From: Venturia oleaginea
Taxonomy: Eukaryota > Ascomycota > Dothideomycetes > Venturiales > Venturiaceae
Length of the DNA: 64,000 bases
Assembly: GCA_013176395.1 (NCBI GenBank)
Contig: JABMLP010000016.1
Span: 1,178,001 to 1,242,000 of the forward strand
Direction of reading: 5' to 3'
The notes beneath the pieces were generated by a model that did not search any database, was not told the DNA's origin, and saw only the letters and a list, made by a program, of their open reading frames with translations. The position numbers and the translations under genes were made by a program. Positions 56,235-64,000 of the stretch are shown here, piece after piece; the stretch's first letter is position 1, and each line of letters starts with the position of its first letter.

Positions 56235-57573
56235 ATGCCGGGCGGATTGCACGCTCCGATCAGCGTGTTGCTGACTTGGAGACCGAATTATGTCAACCCG
56301 GAGATGAGGGATATGGCTTTTTTGTGCTTTGTCGCGTCACTGCTTTCGTTCACGTATTTTGTGGTGCTGTTGAGGCTTTGGGCACGGTTTAAGTTGGCGA
56401 ATAATGCTGGTTTGGATGATCTGTTGATTCTGTTCAATTTGGTAGGTTTGACAGGATTGCAGCAATGATCGTGATGCTAACGGCATGTAGCTTCCATTGA
56501 CTGGAATGTCACTGGCACTGTACCTTGGTAAGTCCCGTTGCGCGCTCTTTGAAAGATGGCTGAGACTGATTTACAACAGCATACACCAAATTTGGCTTCG
56601 ACAAACACGTATGGGACTCAATGCCAGATACACTGGTGGGGGCAAGAAAGGTACGGGAGCCTGCAATCACTTCATTACGAGCACGACTAACATTCAACCA
56701 CAGATCGTGATGATCACAGAAGTCTTCTATATGTGGTCAACCTGTATGACCAAAATCTCCGTCCTCCTCTTTTATCGCCGCCTCGCTATAGGCACAATCT
56801 CCAGTCGCTTCCTCTATACCATCTACGCCGCCATCGCCTTCGTAATCGCCTACTTCATCACTTTTCACCTTACCCTCTTCTTGCACTGCCGACCCTTTCA
56901 CTCATACTGGAAACAAGCCGATATAGGATGGTATTTCAAACACAAGGGCTCAACGACAAAGAAGGCAGATTTTGTGTGCACGAGTGAAAGCGCGGATTTG
57001 ATTGCCAGTGGCGTTATTAGCATCTTGCAAGACTTCATTGCAGTGGGAATTCCTATGGTTCTCTTCTGGAAACTTCGTGTCTCGTGGAAGCAAAGGATAG
57101 CGCTTGGCCTTGTCTTCGGAGTCGGCATCTTGTAAGTCCTCGCGGTCTTCATATTGGTTTGTGTACTGATATTGAATAGTGTCGGCATCTGCGGTATCCT
57201 CCGTCAAATTTACGTGATCAAAATATACTACCGAACCTACGATATGACATGGGAAAGCTACTGGGCTTGGGTCTGGCTGGTTGCGGAAGCCAATTTTGCA
57301 GTCATCTGCGCATCAGCACCTGCGTTGAAGACGTTCTTCAAACACACCTTCGAAGGAATGGCACTACCTCCCTCGGGCCACAAAAGGAGCTACTCGGATA
57401 TTGAAGGCAGTGGACCTTGGTTGGAGAAGAGCCTTCCATATCCGAATCCGAGTTATGCCAAATTTCCAAGCTTCAGCTTCACTAGTGTTGAGGTGGTGGA
57501 ACAGAATGCGGTAAAGAAGGGGAAGAGATTGCATAAGAAGAGTTGGGAGCCGCAGGAGAGTATGTTCTTTTAA
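56235..57573 (+). CDS. SAT4/rhodopsin-like seven-TM integral membrane protein
   Basis: Five exons: 56235-56441, 56491-56527, 56580-56650, 56704-57131 and 57180-57573, together 378 aa in one phase; introns are 48-53 nt. Exon 2 has only 37 nt. The protein begins with a short outside part and TM1 (MAFLCFVASLLSFTYFVVLL), then LDDLLILF as TM2 start. It continues with VWDSMPDTL and later TM segments (FLYTIYAAIAFVIAYFITF, WVWLVAEANFAVICAS) and a polar C-terminal tail of about 80 residues. This is the fungal rhodopsin-domain (SAT4, PTH11-related) family without a CFEM domain. Members sit in the plasma membrane; most have unknown ligands. Confidence 0.85.
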
Positions 57574-57871
57574 TGGTGGCAGGTCTGGGTGGTGGCGACT
57601 TGACGGTCCGGTTAATGGCTGTCACGTCCTTAATGCGTTTTCCTTTTGTCTTTGTCTTTGCTACTGCATTATATCCCGGCTTGGACGACACTTAGACTTG
57701 TGTGTATTGAGTATGAGAGTATGTATTGAGATGACGTTGAGATGTATTTGAGTCACTGACGACCTTCCTTGAACACTCTCAAGACTAGTTTATAATCAAT
57801 GTAGTACGCATATTTCTCATCTTCGTAAAATTCTTCATCCACCATAGTCCATAGGGAATGAATCAAATCCG

Positions 57872-58058
57872 TCCTTTCCTTCCCCACGCATCACCACAAT
57901 CCATCTCCATCTCATCGGAAATCCCCCTTTTTTTTTATTGAGGGTATCACCTTAAAATAGCCCACCATTTGTCTTCCTTCCATCCTTTCCTTCCCCTCGC
58001 ATCACCACAATCCATCTCCATGTCATCAAAAATCTTCTTTCTTTATTGAGGGTATCAC
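57872..58058. repeat. local direct duplication, about 76 bp, period 111
   Basis: Both copies begin TCCTTTCCTTCCCC and end TTATTGAGGGTATCAC, with most bases between them identical. They lie 3' of the SAT4-type gene. Confidence 0.85.
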
Positions 58059-58878
58059 ACATATCGTACGATCAGCACATTGTCAGCGCAATCTGACCTA
58101 ATATTCCCATCTGGCTTGAGGTGTGAACTTGGGATGGTAGCAGTACAAGCGGTCTGAAGAGCTCGTGTACAACGATTGGGTGTGACAGCAAGCTACTTTT
58201 GGCATATGAGAGAGCCTGGTGTGCGTGAGCTTGAGCGCTTTCGTTTGGCATTTGCCGATGTTTGAACGGATGTAGACTGCTTCATTGGCGGAGTTGCTGT
58301 GGACACAAGGCATGGTTGCGACAGTGCCGTAGTATGATTTCAATGAGAGAAACACCTTTAGTGCCAGGGTACAGGCAAGTACTCGGGTATATATCAAGCA
58401 AGGTACGTCGATGGTGAATATCTAGATGATCAAGACTGCAAGTCCAAACCTCAATGCCAGCATCCATCTTTTTCTTAATCCCTCCTCACGATCACCGCGT
58501 CGGTCAATGGTGTTGATATGCACTGTTACAATAAGAGTATCCGACTAGCGAGCCCGGCTTCTGGAAATTGGACGTGTGAATCGCAGTTCAGCTGAACAAG
58601 TTCTAATTGATGGTTTCGATCTGCTAGACTTAAGATGTTCAAGTAAACGAGTACAGTCGGTGCTAGCAAGTGGTGTAGATTATTATGTTCAGCCTAGAAT
58701 TCATCGAAAGAGGCTGCCATCTGTCTTGAATCCCCATAGGATGTAATTTTCCTTGGTGGAATTTTGACTAATTAATGCCCGTTGGTGGGTTCATGTACGG
58801 TGTGTGCGATGAAATGAAGTTACGCTGTGAACAGGTGCGGATCTGTGTGATTCTCGGTGAGGAGATATTTGATTTTGA

Positions 58879-58924
58879 TCACCAACGAAGAACTTCGATA
58901 TGGGGGACGATTCTTCGTTGGTGA
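58879..58924. repeat. perfect 14-bp inverted repeat, 18-nt loop
   Basis: TCACCAACGAAGAA (58879-58892) pairs with TTCTTCGTTGGTGA (58911-58924). No gene is nearby. It may be a binding site for a dimeric factor, a small folded element or chance. Confidence 0.8.
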
Positions 58925-59982
58925 GGAGACGGATAGGGACGGTGTGAATCGGGAAACCCGTTGCTGAGGTGATTTATCGTTTGGACCACATTTATTGAAA
59001 TTTGTCTATTAGTGTTCAAGCAAACATACAAAGAGGAAGTCCTTAGAAAGGAGAAAGACTGCTAAGTCTATTGTAGCATCTTCCTGGAAAGATGATGCTG
59101 AAGATGTGCCTCCAGAACTTGCCGCGTTTCCGTTTTCGGCGATGGCGCGTGTGGAATCCATTATTTTCGGTCCTTTTTCTTTTCTCCCATCAACGACATC
59201 AGTTTATCTGGTCGTTCGTCTGGAGTTTTCACCTGTGATTGCCTGCTTCCATGATGGTCGCCTCTTCTCCAAAGCGCGCCATGATAATTCGTAAATCCTG
59301 CGCACAAGATAGCTTCCCCCGTTCTAATCCGTCTTCAGAATGAGTCGGACGTGCTTTGTTCGTATCCGGAGACACATCAATGGTCTTGTGGGATCTCAAA
59401 GATAAGCTAGTCCACTCCGTGATGGGAAGAAGGCCTACAAGCTTGCTTTACGATGTATGGTGGTGCGATGTTGCTCGTTTATTTGAGGAGGTGGGAGAAA
59501 GCACTATGTGAGAACTCAAACGCGGGCGGTTAAGAGAGGAAAAAGGTCATGATCCTGACCATCAATACGAGGTGCAGAGAATCGATTGCAAGGCCGAAAC
59601 AAACATAACCCTAGAATACCGGGATCTTTGATAGGCTTGAGATTGCAGGGGATACAGCTGTCAAACTGCCAAACTGGAGACACCTCAAACATAGCACCGA
59701 GCATCATTCGAGCCTGACAACAACGACGACAATTGAGAGTTGAAAGAAGGCGCTCAGCACTTGCCATCACAAGAACACCACCACGCTCTCGCACTTGACA
59801 ACAGGACGATTCCCGTACTCTGTGACAGTCCAAGACTTGAACCCGGTATTGCAAGATTGGATCGCTACCTGGCTCCGCTCAAGGGTGGACAAACACAACA
59901 TTCAACGTCCTTCACCCCCCGCCTCTCTATTCTATCTTGACTGCAACTTCCACTCACAAACTTGCACGTCAATATCTACCAC

Positions 59983-60010
59983 GACTGGGCGACTGGGCGA
60001 CTGGGCGACT
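59983..60010 (+). repeat. 8-bp tandem repeat GACTGGGC, 3.5 copies
   Basis: It lies 55 bases upstream of the start codon of the Flc-like gene, so in its leader or promoter. Confidence 0.85.
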
Positions 60011-60064
60011 GCACCAAATTGATGGTGGCCTAAGCCGGCCTCGGTCTTCATTCCCTCCCGACCA

Positions 60065-62395
60065 ATGAACAGACTTCTCTCTCGCCGCATCTCTACAATG
60101 CTTTCGCCATGGCGCCTGGTCCTATTGACAACCGCATGCTTAAACTTCTCTGCCGTCATCGGGACGCGGTTGTTTGAAAGCAATTCCCTGAACAGCTGCA
60201 TGCAGAATTCGAGTTTCACGACAAGTCTGTTTCGCGTCACCTTCACTCCGGATAATTCGTCCCTTTCCTTTGACATCAATGGATACTCGTTGCAGTCTGC
60301 GAAGGTCATCATCGGCTTCACGGTTTACGGCTATGGCTACAAAGTCGTGGACCAGAAACGCATTGACCCCTGTAGTGGTGATAGCAAAGACTTGAAAGGC
60401 CTTTGTCCGATGCCAGCTGCGCCGATACAGATTCTCGGAAATGCGCCCATTACTTCGGATGAGTTGAAGAAGATCCCTGGTATGCACGTTTTGATATCTC
60501 TAAGGAAACAAGTACTGAAAGCTCTAGACGCGATATACTATATACCCGACTTGGATGGCAAAGTCATTGTCTGGATCAATTCCACAGAGACCGGCCAGCC
60601 GTTGGCTTGCGTTACGGCTGAACTTGCGAACGGTAAGACGGTACATCAGAAAGGTGTAGCATGGGGCATTGCAATTGTTGTTCTGCTTGGCTTGATTCTT
60701 TCTGCCATCGTTTCTGGTGGTGGCCATTCAACCACGGCTGCACATCTCTCAGCTAATGCTCTTGCTCTGTTTGGATATTTCCAGGCCCAGGTAAGCTTAC
60801 GATAACGGCCATTTCTTCATAACATCCCCTACTAATTATCGAACCACTCAGGCGTTGATCGGGATGACGTCTGTCACAATGCCGCCAATTGTTCGTTCCT
60901 GGACCCAGAACTTCCAATGGAGTATGGGAATCATTCGGGTAGACTTCTTGCAAAAGATGGCAACATGGTACCTTCGATCAACCGGCGGCAAAGAATCGAC
61001 CTATCTATCGGGTCTCTCGACGACATCAGTCCAAGTTCAGAAGCGCTCGCTATATCGACGAACTAATTCTCAAATGGCGATTGCAGAAAGCCTCAAGCAT
61101 CTCACTGTGAGAGGCATCGAGCGAGTCGGTTTCGTCAGCAAGATCGAAATCACGAACATTTTTTTCACTAGTTACCTGTTCTTCTGCATTTTCATTATTT
61201 TCACGATCACAGCAGTTGTGCTCTTCAAGGTTATACTTGAGCTGCTTCATAAAGCAAAGTCGATCAAGCCCGAACGGTTCCAGGACTTCAGAGCTGGTTG
61301 GAGGGTTATGCTCAAAGGCATCCTCTTCCGCATTGTAGGTTCTCCCGGCACACAAAGAAGTCTTGACAGAACTGACTGCAACCAGGTAATCATTACTTTC
61401 CCACAAATCATCGTCCTCGGTTTCTGGGAACTGACAAGGCGCGACTCTCCAGCAGAGACTGCATTGGCAGTCTGCACAATCATCACGGTTCTTGCACTCT
61501 TATCATGGGGCGCTTATAACGTGTGGCACCGGGCTCGTCGTTCCATCGCCATTCACCACAACCCTGCCTTCATCTTGTTCTCCGATACTGCCATCCTCAA
61601 CAAATGGGGCTTCTTGTACGTACAGTTCAAGGCTACGATGTACTTCTTCATCATCGTACTCTTGCTGCATACCCTTGCGAAAGCCCTGTTCATTGCGTTT
61701 GGGCAGAAACGTGGGACGGTACAGGCTGTGGGGTTGCTAGTTCTAGAGTTGATGATGTTGATTGCTATTTGCACCATGAGGCCCTTCATGGATAAGAAGA
61801 CGAACGGCGTCAACATCTCCATTGCGGTGGTCAACTTTATCAACGTTGTCCTGTTACTCTTCTTCTCGAATATCTTCGGAGTGCCGGTAAGTCAATTTTC
61901 TTCTCAATCGAGGCCCTTCTGCCCATGTTTCAAAGGACTGACACGTTATAGCCCCTAGCAATTGGAATCATGGGCGTCCTATTCTTCGTCCTCAACGCTG
62001 TCTTCGCACTCATCCTCCTCATAATGGTCCTGTGGGCTTCCATCTCCGCAATCCTCTCCAAGAACCCCGATATCCGCTATCAACCCATGCGCGACGATCG
62101 CGGCTCCTTCATAAAATCCAACTCGCAGAATAATCTCAATGACGAGCTCGATGCGCTCGGAGTAGCGGCAAGAGGTGACGGAGCACGCAGTCAAATGAGC
62201 ATGGTGAGAAGAGGGGAGGGAAAGCTGCACAAGCCTATGATACTTGATGATGAGTCAGGTGGAAGTGGCAGGACATTAGTCGGTGATGGTAATGGACATG
62301 TACAGGGAGGCGCCGCACATCCGTTGATGGCAGAAAGGACCGAGAGTCCGGCACGGCATAATGATGGACCGTGGAAGAGAGGAGTTGGGTATTGA
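60065..62395 (+). CDS. TRP/Flc-like integral membrane protein (ML-like + TRP domain)
   Basis: Exons 60065-60479, 60528-60790, 60852-61886 and 61952-62395 give 718 aa. A signal peptide is likely after the second Met (MLSPWRLVLLTTACLNFSAV). The luminal ML-like domain follows (about 30-200, several Cys pairs, ending IPDLDGKVIVWI). Then come eight or nine TM segments of the TRP domain (GVAWGIAIVVLLGLILSAIV to LFFVLNAVFALILLIMVL). The C-terminal tail of about 110 residues is polar. Yeast Flc1-3 and S. pombe Pkd2 are relatives; they act at the plasma membrane, Golgi or ER in calcium homeostasis and wall synthesis. The first intron (48 nt) has no stop and keeps the frame, so an unspliced form would add 16 residues; the spliced junction fits the family better. 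Confidence 0.88.
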
Positions 62396-62916
62396 TTGGC
62401 ATTGTGAGTACTTGGGAAGAAGGGGTATTCTTGGGGTGAGACGGCTCTTTCCATTATTAACGATACCTAAGGCTGGCATCTTTGACACGATTAATGAATG
62501 TAGATATGGAGTTTGGACAAGTACGAGGTATCTCCTCGCGGGGTTGAATTCGAAAGGGTTGTGGTTATGCATGCGTGTTGTCACAGTCTCATCTGTTGCG
62601 CCTCACTTGGTGTTTTTTTGGCGACAGCAATGGAACTTCAGCTGTCGTCCACGAAGAAGGGGCAGCTGAGACTCATTGGAACTCCGTAATGAGGAAAGAG
62701 AAGGCACTAAAGTCAAATTCGCGAACGCTAATATGTATGGCGGAGCCGCATTTGACCACCTATCCCAACCCCGAGCATCTCAAGGACTTAGGCTCCAAGG
62801 GTGTGGCGTGGACCACCAATCTGGCTTGCCAAGGTCTCACCGCTGTCTTTGTATGCGGAAAAGTACAGCAACCTATCGCACGATTCCGTGGCCCCATCAC
62901 TAATCTCGTCTTCCGC
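62396..62916. other. intergenic, no gene seen
   Basis: 3' regions of the convergent Flc-like gene and the minus-strand gene at the right edge. Confidence 0.45.
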
Positions 62917-63153
62917 TCACTTCCTAGAATATAGTTCCCCTCGCGCTTCATGGTACGTCTTTCGCTCTTCTTCTGCACTGCTAACCTGAAGACGCCTCGA
63001 TCTCTTGATCTCAGTATATCCCTGAACAAGCATTGCTGTAAACTCTTCGACAGGAAATTGATCATCATATTCCAAGCGAAGGATCCGTTTTGACTTCTTT
63101 CCGGCTTCGAGAACGAATTTATAACGGAGGAGCGCATGGATGGGTGGAATAGG
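62917..63153 (-). CDS. terminal exon(s) of an unknown protein
   Basis: The minus-strand frame is open from the TAG at 63154-63156 to the TGA at 62917-62919. It reads protein-like: ALLRYKFVLEAGKKSKRILR, LEYDDQFPVEEFTAMLVQGY, TEIKRSRRLQ, then a charged end. CAG/GTTAGC after RRLQ could be a donor. No family recognised. It may be the last exon of the gene that enters from the right edge. Confidence 0.4.
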   Translation of the reverse strand, partial: PIPPIHALLRYKFVLEAGKKSKRILRLEYDDQFPVEEFTAMLVQGYTEIKRSRRLQVSSAEEERKTYHEARGELYSRK

Positions 63154-63399
63154 CTACCAGTATCTACCCTCTGAGGCGATTTCGACTCCTTTTGCACGCT
63201 GGGGCGAAGCTTCTGTAGTGATGGTGTTAGTGGTACGAATGAGTGAGGAGGTACTTACCCAAACTGCATATTCTTAAGTTGGTTACTCACTTTCTGGTTG
63301 ACGAAGATAGCGCGCTGAATGGATAGACGATGATTCCACAATCGATATAGAAACCGATTCGGAAGATGTCCATCGGTAAATGTATGTAATCCTCCTCTG

Positions 63400-64000
63400 G
63401 CTCAATCAAACAAACAACAAACAACCAACGCATCCACCTCGGATCCAAATCTAAACTCGGACTTATCGTCCAGCGGGGCCTTGAAAAATTCCAATTTCCT
63501 TTCCGCAGGTTAGGCAGGCCTTTAGCTCGATCCCGCCTTGGAAAGTCTGCCATTACATCGACCGGCATGTTGGAATATGTGATACCGGATAGAGATACAA
63601 CCCTCGCCACTGTAGTCTCGAATCAAATTCCTCAAGTGACGGGTATTGATTGGTAAGCCAGAGCGTATTCGCACCATACAATACCGATCGATACACCCTC
63701 TCGATAAACCAACTGGGAGCATTGCAAAAACTGTGATGTCGTAAGACAAGGGAGGGAGGGATGTTATTGAATTCCCGACTCTGATGTCGTTCTGTATTCA
63801 ACGCCTGGCTGGGAATCTGGGGGTCGTTGTTATGCGTGGGGCAGACATTGTATTTGCGGGTGTTGTCGTGTAGTGTCTGTTCCATGGGCAATCGGAGTTA
63901 TCGTGGTTGTCGTGTTTGTCGGGTAAGTCGGTGATACCGATGATGTGGAGATTGCGGTAGATTTTTAGCTGAAGCTCGGCTGGGAGGTTGAGGAAGTTTG
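63400..64000 (-). pseudogene. 2EXR/F-box-like protein, 5' part outside window, frameshifted
   Basis: At the edge the minus strand reads FLNLPAELQLKIYRNLH, the opening motif of 2EXR/DUF7730 or F-box-like fungal proteins. Lower down one frame gives SQFLQCSQLVYREGV and, one base later in another frame, VLYGANTLWLTNQY, together the usual CRQIYxEaxxxLYGxNT motif. The shift lies near 63680. The rest is unclear. It is either a pseudogene or a gene with a local sequencing error; members of this family are abundant, fast-evolving fungal genes of unknown role. Confidence 0.4.

Larger units (their letters stand above)
57574..60064. other. intergenic, no gene seen, with repeats
   Basis: About 2.5 kb. 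It contains a local duplication (57872-57950 and 57983-58058), a perfect 14-bp hairpin (58879-58924), an 8-bp tandem repeat (59983-60010), and short frames without motifs. Confidence 0.5.

Noticed and set aside
1..64000. CRISPR arrays, bacterial operons or prophage
   Set aside because: Spliceosomal introns and fungal protein families throughout; no regularly spaced repeats.

Overview
The window is nuclear DNA of a filamentous ascomycete (Pezizomycotina). The evidence is short introns (46-93 nt) with GTAWGT-like donors and CTAAY branch points, a class I fungal G-alpha, fungus-specific families (HET, SAT4-type rhodopsin-like, TRP/Flc, 2EXR-like) and RIP-like sequence. The class may be Leotiomycetes, but this is only a guess.

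Layout. 1-3521: decayed tyrosine-recombinase (DIRS-like) retroelement, truncated by the window edge. 3974-5448: homeobox + C2H2 transcription factor that needs three introns. 5983-6242: MITE. 6740-8779: HET-domain protein. 9085-10841: small Copia-type element whose internal part is a 440-bp near-perfect palindrome of gag. 11047-12085: NmrA-like pseudogene. 12540-13000: HET-domain relic. 14488-15724: G-alpha subunit (353 aa, four exons). 15725-19639: mostly without recognisable genes. 19640-22507: full-length hAT transposon with TIRs and an 8-bp TSD. 22516-24104: partly RIP-like non-coding DNA. 24105-24823: EF-hand protein. 26812-29640: ThrE/Prm10-type membrane protein. 31691-36922: nucleoporin Nup192. 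37231-46404: Tel1/ATM kinase, divergent from Nup192. 46930-48406: alpha/beta hydrolase. 48840-51180: decaying STAND-N-terminus gene with duplicated half-LIM exons. 51777-52119 and 52217-52371: two MITEs directly upstream of an intron-containing small secreted cysteine-rich protein (52496-52794). 54121-55175: HAD phosphatase. 56235-57573: SAT4-type seven-TM protein. 60065-62395: TRP/Flc-like channel. 62917-64000: exon of an unknown gene and a 2EXR-like remnant at the right edge.

The window alternates between conserved housekeeping genes (G-alpha, Nup192, Tel1, HAD, Flc) and accessory islands (1-13 kb, 19.6-24 kb, 48.8-53 kb). The islands hold transposons, incompatibility or immune-type genes and an effector candidate. 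No operon logic applies. The closest coupling is the 308-bp divergent promoter of NUP192 and TEL1. The best leads for new biology are the palindromic Copia element, a potential hairpin-RNA locus against its own family, and the MITE-flanked secreted peptide.
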